Below, in pieces: positions 28,601 through 34,141 of a DNA stretch of 45,853 bases. The DNA is from a bacterium. GTDB lineage: Bacteria > Cyanobacteriota > Vampirovibrionia > Obscuribacterales > Obscuribacteraceae. Where the stretch lies: positions 1 to 45,853 of the forward strand of contig JAGOSY010000033.1 in assembly GCA_018062085.1 (NCBI GenBank). The letters run 5' to 3'. The notes beneath the pieces are model-generated. The model saw only the letters and a program-made list of their open reading frames with translations, was not told where the DNA came from and made no database searches. Position numbers and translations under genes: made by a program. Position 1 is the first letter of the stretch, and every line of letters starts with the position of its first letter.

Positions 28601-28625
28601 CACTTTTATCTTTAGGATTGCCCAT
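16677..28625 (-). CDS. Giant multidomain protein (3,982 aa) with tandem GGDEF-type domains
   Basis: One uninterrupted 12-kb frame starting ATG at 28625. No signal peptide; the N-terminus is Lys/Ser-rich with a repeated A-K-A-E-K-Y-I block. Residues about 120-900 contain YD-like and repeated V-x-K-G-x-V-Y-D...I-G beta-rich motifs. A Gly/Ala-rich hydrophobic stretch (about 1290-1345) could insert in a membrane. The first GGDEF domain (about 2540-2710) has S-I-D-V-R-R-F-K and S-G-G-D-E-I near 2648 and may be active; no RxxD inhibitory site is seen. The second (about 2910-3060) keeps Q-A-D-L-N-N-M-K and N-D-Q-I-G-H-D-Q-G but its signature is G-G-G-G-F near 2983, so it is probably inactive. Near 3361 L-G-H-E-A-F-G-H (HExxxH) resembles a metal site. 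The C-terminus is Gln-rich. It ends 11 bp from the convergent receiver-kinase gene. Function unknown; a scaffold with a cyclic-nucleotide module is one reading. Confidence 0.85.
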   Translation of the reverse strand: MGNPKDKSDSKGDAKAGSPAKSSTPYEMAQSIYAKGYKALTGGSHEKPKAKVTDKAPKQAASAPKENVLTRYINKAANTGEKYVAKAEKYIAKAEKYIAKKIDRLDQGQKVPNADKLTPKERAEKNVREYVDPKTDKAYHYDKAGRIDEVKGKNKTVVEVEYKPGDKGDKVSTINVLNAHGDMLAHAKSSKTHSIKVDQTSGEVATRSLTARTVENANGERKVEPIEVERHINPEGMINTISKDVSGRRIEKIATGPDAQLLHQTKYEYPQHRNKIDTNETVIANQFGPKGDLKHQLIFSTAADVEKQDATIRIDRNKQERDGIVSEKTETFNLHHDRKNPISSAEQTTDYKNGTVTIKEQALDHGKVLSSKQLTLDEMGQTQAFKYKSDAQKIDININYTDGKAASIDGRNGGLDKATLIKASDSLILPIRANYQVGAMDHGLLLAHRGPSQPREGEKPSGTVVYLEGDKFVQHQVEKGIVYDQSHKKIGTAKDNGEVQIGNTTFNITSDKERAGAFMGRGSDGRYLDLTNGQNSDQEKRAEGFNGYISNNNVKMLSLGGHIFGEDTKLFGQMDRNGNVNFAQNIEQQEKNQTKISALLRDNYSFTGNENGHSRNFDLNRTSRGEFFMPSIDAKSGQQILDKDGKPALPKDLELRLGMLIDKNTQEQVGKFVPPTQNKDGSFSDGLVELNGKVIPLSSLKNAIFKATVDGQEKEMRGAVLGASEIQADGSLRPNTGGIINLDLALEKSKVNLADKQKTVAQAQEQQKKQQLLDNASALPFVGSAIAYSNAIDKQDNYSFDAKQTALGLADKQFKSDQAAIEKMLLNGQLDDNSIYKIQKMGLHNKRDNAATPEQLRALIDSQGHVLEKVPPNLSGYGELKIPGLEKPGEVSEYDVEKSLVYKKGTDELVGSVNLSTGTLRIFDEHGTQLTNKLSDTNLRGATLSVTCVDQNGNPSNKLSWVNDGHGQIQSLAQLRKQVAQERAYAEMMAKGATSGEPIERLERVKALEKRYKNTLEEIERNGIKDSTKVENGFTTLELLRGGPKEFVRSEHDRLGRHLAGKTIAVPKQSSDEECAKTSGPLRIGHGHFYADKGQLYRTTFDAEKKEWVPLKEPCGKLEPGYKARIDGQIVELQNDPNFLFKMKIDGDDKEHWIMGMGEPRRDATGKLVDGGLIDAKEIMRQSSLSKDEIAAANKEYIDSQSWGVLGWAVDSGMLSGREAQISQLHDTTIDGQRLFLKQMNNMFEDGLNSNTLATVDIQHNVRSMQTRLAEMNVSASDAGRLSQDGQSTQANVREGLALAATTVLTGGVSTMVTAGTLTVRGGIVVSAAGGAMSSAAIRQTRGGDWRELASNAGAGGLEALLMGSGSHLTEVAKSFTTLGKSSELLAVVSKEQNLVKFQALAKEEKLLKNLETLSEMQKTGKLQQVSSTALKELAENPEALKMVNLISSGKGNEVKALCDILSNNETARALSIALKHGPLGVQGTGYMGSACNAVYQTGGFNLINYGKTARPEELTITKISEGSAMMLAADGLTALSHYGPRFSLDKLGSKGKYLDSLISTYPDAVANNSINAALNARVRVHDVERENIARDLKIDKSMVTDELYERFKNTHRMNAFVFDAALDGAASVAFTHPVTHVGTHYLGERVEVRDQAKLQESVSNEYSTHNEYSTHIANIESKISARPLDSLDSQPLVSKSIIRSSEGLDTVLIKNQNGELAQVGLPNGLVLTKGEQGWSTNKSNSAIADVKSVSADAQGNLTIKHGAHSTTVISSAGTSIEKRALGAHQEVTETANSYGTKTAVATENDKVTSIKIEHSGTEERKATISETKATYDQEGKLTSLEPFANGELRKEASGWSLYYAGKLMQKDAYSDISILPDGTVLKEGKSRIDGEQIKTVEKPDGSALTSRNDQLSKIVDASGSETLIVRDKNGEPIELKLSIGANLVKSKDGWDIVVDGERVNYCKEIVIDKDGTVHRTNEIGAISTDHLDGTTTRYLPGDSIGPIDYHKEFATFEQHLAAIKDPMAAAYIREGMLDTHDRLRKDPATAERKIAEIMYDANRLLDAPGKVPLEQRQHWLDQFFSLAAKPEFVAQGDDPYCPLAACEQREYASHPETWLRALRVLNETGTAVNHKGDVVKSFLDSDGKFNIDAARNESRQENSYTRIDGQKLEVSEIVQSVLKEVIGLQNGGRNDLFYSHQLEPMMKFMTGRDEKFMISAPKDSQDLVRQLVAMKERGDLYAILELDASHLGVGGLNPNRGHARIIKDLSSPLTAHDMQNSGSVTLRERFREDGLAIRPTGRIDATGKPIYELDPSRIDIALGNTWSKSDSHEVTSASKVFDTTLPAGKDAHISRLDERIKANPSDPHERLELLSWKLGALNSALVHQVNGRIDSESEAALLRLGNGSKIESLHLMRELSACEAELRQRYTAKEELLHGKKAATKLEEQISDLVDGYSLASEGGINLTLNDRKYLASLGQLRRALDSVHDMEIAVALRPREEHVNNAVEPALRAVIDNEVRRAIGAHQEAANNLKSDATSPKASETSEPALPISEKKFARLLKNKHINKFLSSDVASKFDMLTGYANVNGLMRHLERICADKDGGDYLISIDVRRFKLANQCMGREGADDALRFLTRHIAKEIGLKENELLARSGGDEIMICLDKSRPREEVKALVEKLDTIHLACCGYSKPDANGNAYGMRLVDKNHPDKTNGEVTELLIKLAVGAVALRSGDSAHHVADRADAVMNQRKIAQEKVEKEKIQGKTSDFSEVPDAWMPDHEVQEKGKHGEVAGPLTLEQLKAMDAPHRQTLNHILQFEQLTLPEQNSKRQTLQSELDKFIREDKQTKVKELRKQLSDIEQFLATEPEKRTIYKRHLELECTKFEKLDPFNRRAYLQRREASASLWLNPQTNHAGKEFLDRNLKRYVFKAERDLIETGKPQEHFFVIQADLNNMKGINDQIGHDQGNALLRHAGDYLRARIPQDCFVGSPGGGGFVIIAPSKAREEQVKKILEEYGQSTGSEGKAEKVEMKPSLFVPDIALSKLTDDDGKLVPTLRFGFSIGSAEYVPGSHRDALSSSPEARAQREESIKILLKAAEKNCDLNKKELEEAGVRLRRVEKAEKELKEYKARLAADPTISQEPPKELVFLQVKPPVDSDNEFSQWRYLLEEKVTYAQKKQLQENPTTDRTKDEHDANWTRPIDTSMGPLDFFRSVLQEQNDAVRRERQTNKDKGIDEDLTPNEHRRDILKMKAINYEDLDRRRFLPENIPNAYRELIRVVNTEKESWTVVDPSSPRAQEIADSRAIKVQGLLHKCFNDMGMNPPQITAGSSSLKKDEQGEYAKGTGVVSLQRDAFLDPSRFEIDVLGHEAFGHYVQENMILRSQTLDKLRENNSPNLSKLIKETGPGNFELTAEGIKFCTNLRLNDSSTLVSSRPTKELVEQVFLAAAPWLKERIGKTQEQLRSDSDYVAGHRLADSMFKELHRVKAPTEALYKLLTGKPANAILTDSDNQKLIDIVSGNPGHLPANFDYKAVFKKIFDASDSDAETQLANSEYRKSLFGYDPFRLKISDRLENKGKENQNKEKDQPISLKDDLFMSVLNEPMFFERHPEFLSKLIESSIAPDKESRDAAQKKWLEIIAAENPAAVPNEQLAIGRFRLLSYKFASEQFAKKETGTETGQREQRQKTQEKIGNLAKESFETDMPAAVQIMLCSNIRFAYIREANKYQNSLHEQRARLVQDVFKHLIKTNDIEDKPEGSTIAARDFNNGKVLIPNIGIRKVEVSRQMAPLYVGKEGLVIRPDPPPPTTIEPSETVAVTTGQTVKRVSLPATSDACVQKSKDHTQIIDAVKMQQNLARMQLVQRMQAEVNQSSVNFKESGGMPDGYMPAPEYDQVIDRTTNEPDDTNSSDGSKRQQDGSSGQFDRQQAGETARMLANEDLASMPDKKENQDSAQPQAQAPMQPIYDAAQQMEAFRLQAEKNRMLRKKPLGE
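23611..23646. repeat. 18-bp perfect tandem duplication inside the giant gene
   Basis: Two adjacent identical 18-bp units (23611-23628 and 23629-23646) encode a duplicated hexapeptide, N-E-Y-S-T-H twice. The duplication is in frame and probably recent, because the copies are identical at the DNA level. Confidence 0.9.
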
Positions 28626-28674
28626 CAGTTTTTTCTCACTCTAGTAAATTAGATTTCAGGGTACCTGCAGACTT

Positions 28675-28712
28675 TGTCAAACTTGTGGCATAACCTTTGA
28701 CACAAGGGTTTG
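28675..28712. promoter_or_regulatory. Inverted repeat with back-to-back TTGACA elements between divergent genes
   Basis: CAAACTTGTG (28678-28687) is mirrored by CACAAGGGTTTG (28701-28712). TTGACA occurs on the plus strand at 28697-28702 and on the minus strand at 28680-28675, so the two -35-like hexamers face outward toward the divergent genes at 28784 and 28625. The -10 hexamers at suitable distance are poor, so the promoter call is tentative. Confidence 0.35.
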
Positions 28713-28783
28713 GCTAAAGGTAACTTTCCTCGGTTAACAGGCTGTCAAAACATTATTTCGCCGCTTTTCAGGGAGATTTTATT

Positions 28784-29842
28784 GTGACTGTTGGCGATGC
28801 GAATAAGATGCCGGGTTCCGGCGGCACTATGTCTGATCATCTGAAAAAGTACCGGGATTATATTGACGAGCTAAAGCAGGGGCGCTCAAGCGGAATTAGC
28901 GCGGCCTTCGGTCGTGCGACTGATTTGTTGCCGCCAGAAGTAATGGCGATTAAGGCTGAGCCTGTCGACCTTGTAGCGCAACTGATAGATCTTGAAAGCA
29001 GTGTTCTATCAGATGATTATGACCGAGACTACTTGAAAGAGTCGGTGCGGTCTCTGGTGGAGGCTTACGTAGACGATTGGGATGATGCAGTTGGCCGTGT
29101 GGTAGAGACTGAAAATGGGCGTGAAGAGGTGCTTTCTATTTATGTCGAGAATGGCCAACGCATGTTTATGCTTTCAGATCTTTCAACAATTGATGAGTTG
29201 ACTTTTCATCGAACTCTAGTAGCTTCTGCCGCTGCAGCTAGTGCCAGTGAAATTGCAGAAGAATCGGCTGAACTAGCCTCCTCAGAACCGGAGCAAGAGG
29301 TTCCTTTCGGGCTTGCTGTTGACCATGAATCTACTACCCAGCCCCAGTCGATAACAGTAAATCAATCTATTAGTCCGGTCGTTAGCCAGGTCGTCACTAC
29401 TTCTGATGGTTTACCTCTTTGGCAGGTTTATTATTCGGCTGAAGGCCCGGAGCTGGTCTCGATGGCTGATGGCGGCATCATTAAACGAGCTGAGGGGCGA
29501 AAAGAGTATGTCTTTTCCCGGCTCTCGCCTACCGATGGCGATATCAAGTTTTTCATTCTTAGTGGTTTTGTCGTCGATCCAAGCACTGGCAATGTTTATT
29601 TTGAAGCAAACGAGGGCGCCTATACTGCAGCATTTTTGAACAACGGCTGGACTATCCATCAATATCTTAGCTCCCAAGGGGACGAGAGTTTCTTTGTCAC
29701 TGAGCCAGTCAGGCCCGATCGCCTGCCTATCACCATGAAGGTGAAGAGCCTTGATCTTGACTTGAGCACGGGCGAAGTGACTTACGAAACTATGGATAGT
29801 GCCGCTAGTATTACGCTAAAAAGTCGCAAGCTCTCAGGCTAG
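28784..29842 (+). CDS. Hypothetical protein, acidic, divergent from the giant gene
   Basis: 352 aa from a GTG start with AGGGAG about 8 bases upstream. I do not recognise a family. The N-terminal third is predicted helical and acidic (D-H-L-K-K-Y-R-D-Y-I-D-E-L-K, L-V-E-A-Y-V-D-D-W-D-D-A). A low-complexity Ala/Ser/Glu/Gln linker spans about 150-210. The C-terminal part (about 215-345) looks beta-rich with aromatic strands (W-Q-V-Y-Y-S, G-N-V-Y-F-E-A-N-E-G, N-N-G-W-T-I-H-Q-Y). No signal peptide or membrane segment, so probably cytoplasmic. The stop overlaps the convergent 334-aa gene by 9 bp. It shares an intergenic regulatory region with the giant gene, which suggests but does not prove a functional link. 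Confidence 0.75.
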   Translation: MTVGDANKMPGSGGTMSDHLKKYRDYIDELKQGRSSGISAAFGRATDLLPPEVMAIKAEPVDLVAQLIDLESSVLSDDYDRDYLKESVRSLVEAYVDDWDDAVGRVVETENGREEVLSIYVENGQRMFMLSDLSTIDELTFHRTLVASAAAASASEIAEESAELASSEPEQEVPFGLAVDHESTTQPQSITVNQSISPVVSQVVTTSDGLPLWQVYYSAEGPELVSMADGGIIKRAEGRKEYVFSRLSPTDGDIKFFILSGFVVDPSTGNVYFEANEGAYTAAFLNNGWTIHQYLSSQGDESFFVTEPVRPDRLPITMKVKSLDLDLSTGEVTYETMDSAASITLKSRKLSG

Positions 29843-30838
29843 CAAAGCTCCAGGTTTTGGTCCGGGCAAATCGCTGGGTTTTAGGTCTTTGCTGGCGTCT
29901 GGCCTGCCGCGACGGGTTATTACTTCTTGCCCATTGGCTCGATGCTCGGTAATAGTGCCGTCAGGGCTGTAGATAACAAACTGAGTGGCGCTTGAGTGCT
30001 GAATTAGTGTGCCGTCTGCTTTTACGTCGAATTTGAGACCTTGGACTGGCTCGCCTTCTAGTTGAGGCTGCTTGTACCAGAGATGGTTGCTCACTCCGGC
30101 TACTCCCGTTCCTGGTCTGTAGACTACTGGCTCATAACCTTTTTGCGTAATAGTCACTTCACTTAAATTGCCTTTGGGGTCGCGCTCATAGGAGCGCTTA
30201 TCACCATGAAAATCGGTTACTTCGTGCACTCGGCCAGCGCTATCTTTTGTGATTGTGGCGCCAGTTTCTACATTAAAATTTGACTTTCTAGCCTCTAAAG
30301 CAGACCTATTGTCGCTAGTTTTGCTATCCGCAGTTTGCGGGCCATCTTTCTTGTAGCCCGGGCCATGCTCCCACTTGTCCAATTGTCCCGCATTTGTGCG
30401 GGCGACTATCTTGCCGCTTTCAGAATCGACTAAATATTTGCCGTCTACTTGGCCTGTCTGGTCGCGCTGAACTAATAGCAGACGACCGTTCTTGTCGAAA
30501 CCAACTAACTCTAATGCCGAAGAAGCGAGTGGACCGCCTGGTTTGTGCAGTTCGTTGTTGAGCAGTTTAATGCGATGGCTCGCTTCTGCAAGCTGTTGCT
30601 CGTTTTTGTGAGCCTCAAGCTTGGACGCCTCTTGGGCTTTCTGAGTGGCATCTTGTGCCCCAGTGGTGTCTTTGCTTGGTAATCCCTCTGGTGCGAGGTT
30701 GGATTTGTCATGGGGCGATGTCTTCGCTGGTGCGTCACCCCAGGCATTGCGCGCCATGTCGATGACACTTTTCTTGCCAGTCTCATCTTTTGCTGCTGTG
30801 TCTGTGAGAATTTGCTCGCCAAAAGAATGCTCTTTCAT
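29834..30838 (-). CDS. Hypothetical protein with YD-like repeats, stylistically related to the giant protein
   Basis: 334 aa, ATG start. The first about 115 residues are hydrophilic, Lys/Gln/Ala-rich and probably disordered or coiled (K-A-Q-E-A-S-K-L-E-A-H-K-N-E-Q-Q-L). From about 115 on it has short beta units of the type G-x-x-x-x-V-x-x-x-x-G: F-D-K-N-G-R-L-L-L-V-Q-R, A-G-R-V-H-E-V-T-D, P-K-G-N-L-S-E-V-T-I, S-P-D-G-T-I-T-E-H. This resembles the N-terminal style of the 3,982-aa protein (A-G-R-I-D-E-V-K-G), so the two may share ancestry. No signal peptide. It is divergent from the second receiver-kinase fusion (131-bp gap), consistent with shared regulation. Function not assignable. Confidence 0.7.
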   Translation of the reverse strand: MKEHSFGEQILTDTAAKDETGKKSVIDMARNAWGDAPAKTSPHDKSNLAPEGLPSKDTTGAQDATQKAQEASKLEAHKNEQQLAEASHRIKLLNNELHKPGGPLASSALELVGFDKNGRLLLVQRDQTGQVDGKYLVDSESGKIVARTNAGQLDKWEHGPGYKKDGPQTADSKTSDNRSALEARKSNFNVETGATITKDSAGRVHEVTDFHGDKRSYERDPKGNLSEVTITQKGYEPVVYRPGTGVAGVSNHLWYKQPQLEGEPVQGLKFDVKADGTLIQHSSATQFVIYSPDGTITEHRANGQEVITRRGRPDASKDLKPSDLPGPKPGALLA

Positions 30839-30877
30839 TCAGGACCTACTTGAATCCCTGTGTTCTGTATGTACATT

Positions 30878-30897
30878 ATTGAGATTATGATTGAGAT
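30878..30897. promoter_or_regulatory. Two ATTGAGAT direct repeats 12 bp apart (candidate operator of the second receiver-kinase fusion)
   Basis: ATTGAGAT occurs at 30878-30885 and again at 30890-30897 in the divergent gap upstream of the fusion gene at 30970. The spacing matches that of the GGGCTAA boxes before the paralogous gene, though the sequence differs, as would be expected if each regulator binds its own site. Two copies alone could be chance. Confidence 0.35.
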
Positions 30898-30969
30898 CGT
30901 ACCCCGGTTACTTGCTCTCTAATCTTGGCTATATTGGCTTATACATTGTTCGTGGTAATCTGAAGTGTT

Positions 30970-32646
30970 ATGCCCAGGGTTTTAGTAGTCGAAGATAATG
31001 TTGATTTGACCAATGTGGTTCGTTCTCTCTTGGAGTTCGAGAACCATATGGTGGACATTTTTCACACAGGCTCTGAAGGGCTTGTCAACATTTTGGCCAA
31101 TCCCTATGACTTGGTCATTCTTGACTGGGATTTACCTGGTGTCAGCGGTATGGAGATTTTAAAGCAGTTCCGCCTGCGTGGGGCTAAAACTCCTGTGATC
31201 ATGCTGACAGGCCGAAGCACCGTAGAAGATATGGAAGCTGGTCTCGATGAAGGAGCTGACGATTATTTAGCAAAGCCCTTCAATATGAAAGAGCTAGGGG
31301 CGAGGGTGCGGGCCCATATCAGGCGAGCCAGCGGTGCCACCGGTGATAGTGCCAGCCTTGGTGATATCGAAATAGATTTGTGCAATAAGAGAGTGAGTAA
31401 GGGTGGCCGCACTCATAGTCTGCCAGAACCGGAGTTTCAGCTGCTAGAGCTGGCGGCCAAATATCCGCATATTCGACCCACAAGTGAAGAGTTGCTTGCT
31501 TTAATTTGGTCTGGAGATGGCGAAAAGTGTGAACCCAAGCTGAAGATGTCAATTAGAAAGTTGCGCAAGAAGTTTGACCCAAAAGGCAACCTTATCTTTA
31601 GTCATCTCTATCCCGAAATTGGCGCTGAAAGTGACAGTCCGTTCTCGAAAGATCTAGTTGAGGCCGACCTTGATATCGACCCTTATCTTGGCACCATATT
31701 TAATGGCAAATATGAACTTGTCGAATTAATTGGCGGGGGCGGCAGTGGCTTAGTTTATCGCGCCAAGCAGCTCAATATCGGCAGTAGTGTTGCTCTCAAG
31801 GTTTTGCATTCAAGGGCCATGGCTCAATCTGATACGTTGTCGCGTTTTCAAAGAGAAGCTCGAGTTACTGCAATGCTATCGCATCCTAACATTGTCGCTG
31901 TGCGTGACTTCGGCGTGGCTGAGCAGGGCCAGCCCTTTCTTGTTATGGAGTTCGTAGACGGTGCCAGTCTGGCTGAGTATCTCAAGCAATACGGTCGGCC
32001 GCCTCTACGCGAAGTAATTGATATTTTTTCTCAGGCATGCTGCGGTCTTGAACATGCTCATCAAAAAGAGATTGTCCACCGCGATATTAAACCCAGTAAC
32101 TTAATGCTCATTCATAATGGCGATGAAGGTGTGATTGTAAAACTGGTTGACTTCGGCTTAGCCCGCTCGTTCAATGTTAATCAGGCTGATCAGATTACAC
32201 AAATTGGCGATGTCCTCGGCAGCCCTGCTTATATGAGCCCGGAGCAAGCCCGAGGCGAACTGCTCGACAGACGTACAGACATTTACTCTTTGGGCTGTGC
32301 TTTGTTCGAAACCCTGCAAGGCAATCCACCTTTTAATGGAAAAGATTCAGTAGACATTTTAGTTCAGCAAATTACCACTGATGCGCCAGAAATGACTCTT
32401 GATGGGCTTGCACCAGTTTTGCAGGTGAAGTTGAACAAGATAGTAGCTAAGTGTTTGTCTAAAGACAAAGACCATCGCTATCAGTCGGCAGCCGAGCTAA
32501 AAGAGGCACTGGGCCAGGTTATGGCTGGCAATGGCGTAGCCGAAAGCTTGCAGGCCGAGGCTCATGCCGAGCCGGCCAAAGAAGATACTTGGTCGGGTCG
32601 TCGAGATGAATTACTTTCGTGGTTCAATCATCGCTTCAAGCACTAA
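30970..32646 (+). CDS. Response regulator fusion: receiver + winged helix + Hanks Ser/Thr kinase (second copy)
   Basis: 558 aa, paralogue of the 15070-16665 product. The receiver (1-118) has E-D-N, phospho-site Asp52 and Lys102 (L-A-K-P-F). The winged-helix region (about 128-208) keeps P-E-P-E-F-Q-L-L and K-M-S-I-R-K-L-R-K-K, but L-V-P-R is changed to L-P-E-P, so DNA-binding specificity is probably different. The kinase (about 242-520) has G-G-G-G-S-G-L-V, Lys277 (V-A-L-K-V-L), H-R-D-I-K-P-S-N with Asp372, D-F-G Asp394 and G-S-P-A-Y-M-S-P-E-Q. A C-terminal tail of about 35 residues ends in a Trp-rich basic helix (L-L-S-W-F-N-H-R-F-K-H). No histidine kinase is adjacent, so its phosphodonor is unknown; cross-talk with the pair at 11-15 kb is possible. 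Confidence 0.92.
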   Translation: MPRVLVVEDNVDLTNVVRSLLEFENHMVDIFHTGSEGLVNILANPYDLVILDWDLPGVSGMEILKQFRLRGAKTPVIMLTGRSTVEDMEAGLDEGADDYLAKPFNMKELGARVRAHIRRASGATGDSASLGDIEIDLCNKRVSKGGRTHSLPEPEFQLLELAAKYPHIRPTSEELLALIWSGDGEKCEPKLKMSIRKLRKKFDPKGNLIFSHLYPEIGAESDSPFSKDLVEADLDIDPYLGTIFNGKYELVELIGGGGSGLVYRAKQLNIGSSVALKVLHSRAMAQSDTLSRFQREARVTAMLSHPNIVAVRDFGVAEQGQPFLVMEFVDGASLAEYLKQYGRPPLREVIDIFSQACCGLEHAHQKEIVHRDIKPSNLMLIHNGDEGVIVKLVDFGLARSFNVNQADQITQIGDVLGSPAYMSPEQARGELLDRRTDIYSLGCALFETLQGNPPFNGKDSVDILVQQITTDAPEMTLDGLAPVLQVKLNKIVAKCLSKDKDHRYQSAAELKEALGQVMAGNGVAESLQAEAHAEPAKEDTWSGRRDELLSWFNHRFKH

Positions 32647-32774
32647 TTAGTAGGCTAGCTCTTCTTGGGTTTAGAGCCGTTTGATTGGGACTGGCTGGGG
32701 GCTCATTTAATGTCATTTCGCTGCTCGGAGCTTGGTCAATGTGATATTCTGGCGGCCCCTTTGAGGATATAAAA

Positions 32775-34139
32775 GTGAGTTTGACAGCGGCTCAACCCAA
32801 GACTGCTTTACTTAGCACAATTGAGGCCTACGATGTTGGCTTGGAGGCCTATACTTACTTTTATCCGCTTTTGAGTATGGAGATTACCCGTCGCCAGTGT
32901 ATCAATCTTGATGCCGGTGTTAGGCCGGGTTCTGGTCCATCTAACTATTTTTCGCATGTGCGCGCCTATCCTGGTGCTGATTTTAGAACTGTTGTTCGGC
33001 CTAACTTTGACACGCTTTATTCTATTACCTGGTTTGATCTTGCCGTTGAGCCAGTTGTGCTTTCGATTCCTGATGCAAAAGGGCGTTATTACTTAATGCC
33101 TATCCTCGACATGTTCAGTGACGTTTTTGCCAGCCCGGGTTGGCGTACAAGCGGCACTGCTGAGCAGCATCTGGCTATCTGTGGACCTGGTTGGAGCGGC
33201 AACTTGCCAGCTGGTGTCGAGCGTATTGACTCACCCACTAAACACGCTTGGTTAGTTGGTCGTACCAAGACCGATGGGCCTGACGATTATGCTGCTGTTC
33301 ATGAGTTCCAAGACGGTTTGAAGTTGGCTCCGCTTTCGCAGTTTGGATCAACAACTGCCCGCCCTGTTCCTACGGTGAAAGCTGATAGTTCTGTTGACAT
33401 GACCACTCCTCCGCTTGAGCAAGTCAATCAAATGTCTGCTGACAGGTATTTTTCTCTGGCAGCAGAGTTGCTCAAAGAGAATGCTCCTCACCTCACCGAT
33501 TGGTCTATTCTGGCCCGAATGAAAAAGATTGGCATAGTGCCTGGTCAAAGTTTTGATATGAATGCTTTGAGTGCAGACAATCAAAAGGCTGTGGCTCAAG
33601 GTGCTGCCGATGGCTTGAAGTTGATGCTAGAGAAACTGCCAACTCTCGGTCGTCGAGTTAATGGCTGGAATATGAACACCGATACTATGGGTGTTTACGG
33701 CAACTATTATCTCAAGCGAGCAATTGTCTCTATGGTTGGCCTCGGCGCCAATCAGCCAGAAGATGCTGTTTATCCTCTTAATGTTGTAGACGCTGATGGT
33801 GAACCATTGAACGGTGCTAACAATTATGTTCTGCATTTCAGCAAAGAAGAACAGCCACCAGTGGATGCCTTTTGGTCGCTAACTATGTATGACAAAGATG
33901 GCTTCCAGGCTGCTAATGTTTTGAACCGCTATGCCGTAAGCTCATGGATGCCCTTTGCTTATAACGCTGATGGATCTCTCGATCTCTACATTCAAAATAA
34001 AACTCCGGGTGCAGATAGAGAAGCTAATTGGCTGCCTTCGCCCCTGTCTGAGTTAGGCGTGACCTTGCGTCTTTATGCCCCAAAGACTGAAGTTCTCACT
34101 GGTGTCTGGAATCCTCCAGCAATTAAGAAAGTAAAATAA
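32775..34139 (+). CDS. DUF1254/DUF1214 domain protein
   Basis: 454 aa from a GTG (GAGGATATAAAA upstream). The N-terminal domain (about 10-150) has the DUF1254 pattern: A-Y-x-Y-F-Y-P-L, V-V-R-P-N-F-D-T-L-Y-S and Y-Y-L-M-P-I-L-D-M-F-S-D. The C-terminal DUF1214 domain (about 305-445) has Y-Y-L-K-R-A, Y-V-L-H-F-S-K-E-E-x-P-P-V-x-A-F-W-S-L-T-M-Y and L-Y-I-Q-N. These two domains always occur together, but their biochemical role is not established. Most homologues I know are exported; this one has no signal peptide. The next gene starts 2 bp downstream, so DUF1254/1214, GNAT and the DUF255 gene look like one operon. Confidence 0.88.
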   Translation: MSLTAAQPKTALLSTIEAYDVGLEAYTYFYPLLSMEITRRQCINLDAGVRPGSGPSNYFSHVRAYPGADFRTVVRPNFDTLYSITWFDLAVEPVVLSIPDAKGRYYLMPILDMFSDVFASPGWRTSGTAEQHLAICGPGWSGNLPAGVERIDSPTKHAWLVGRTKTDGPDDYAAVHEFQDGLKLAPLSQFGSTTARPVPTVKADSSVDMTTPPLEQVNQMSADRYFSLAAELLKENAPHLTDWSILARMKKIGIVPGQSFDMNALSADNQKAVAQGAADGLKLMLEKLPTLGRRVNGWNMNTDTMGVYGNYYLKRAIVSMVGLGANQPEDAVYPLNVVDADGEPLNGANNYVLHFSKEEQPPVDAFWSLTMYDKDGFQAANVLNRYAVSSWMPFAYNADGSLDLYIQNKTPGADREANWLPSPLSELGVTLRLYAPKTEVLTGVWNPPAIKKVK

Positions 34140-34141
34140 AA

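Noticed and set aside
16677..28625. Polymorphic toxin of the Rhs type
   Set aside because: YD-like motifs are suggestive, but there is no signal or secretion marker, no RhsA core with cleavage motif, no toxin domain recognised at the C-terminus and no small immunity gene immediately downstream.
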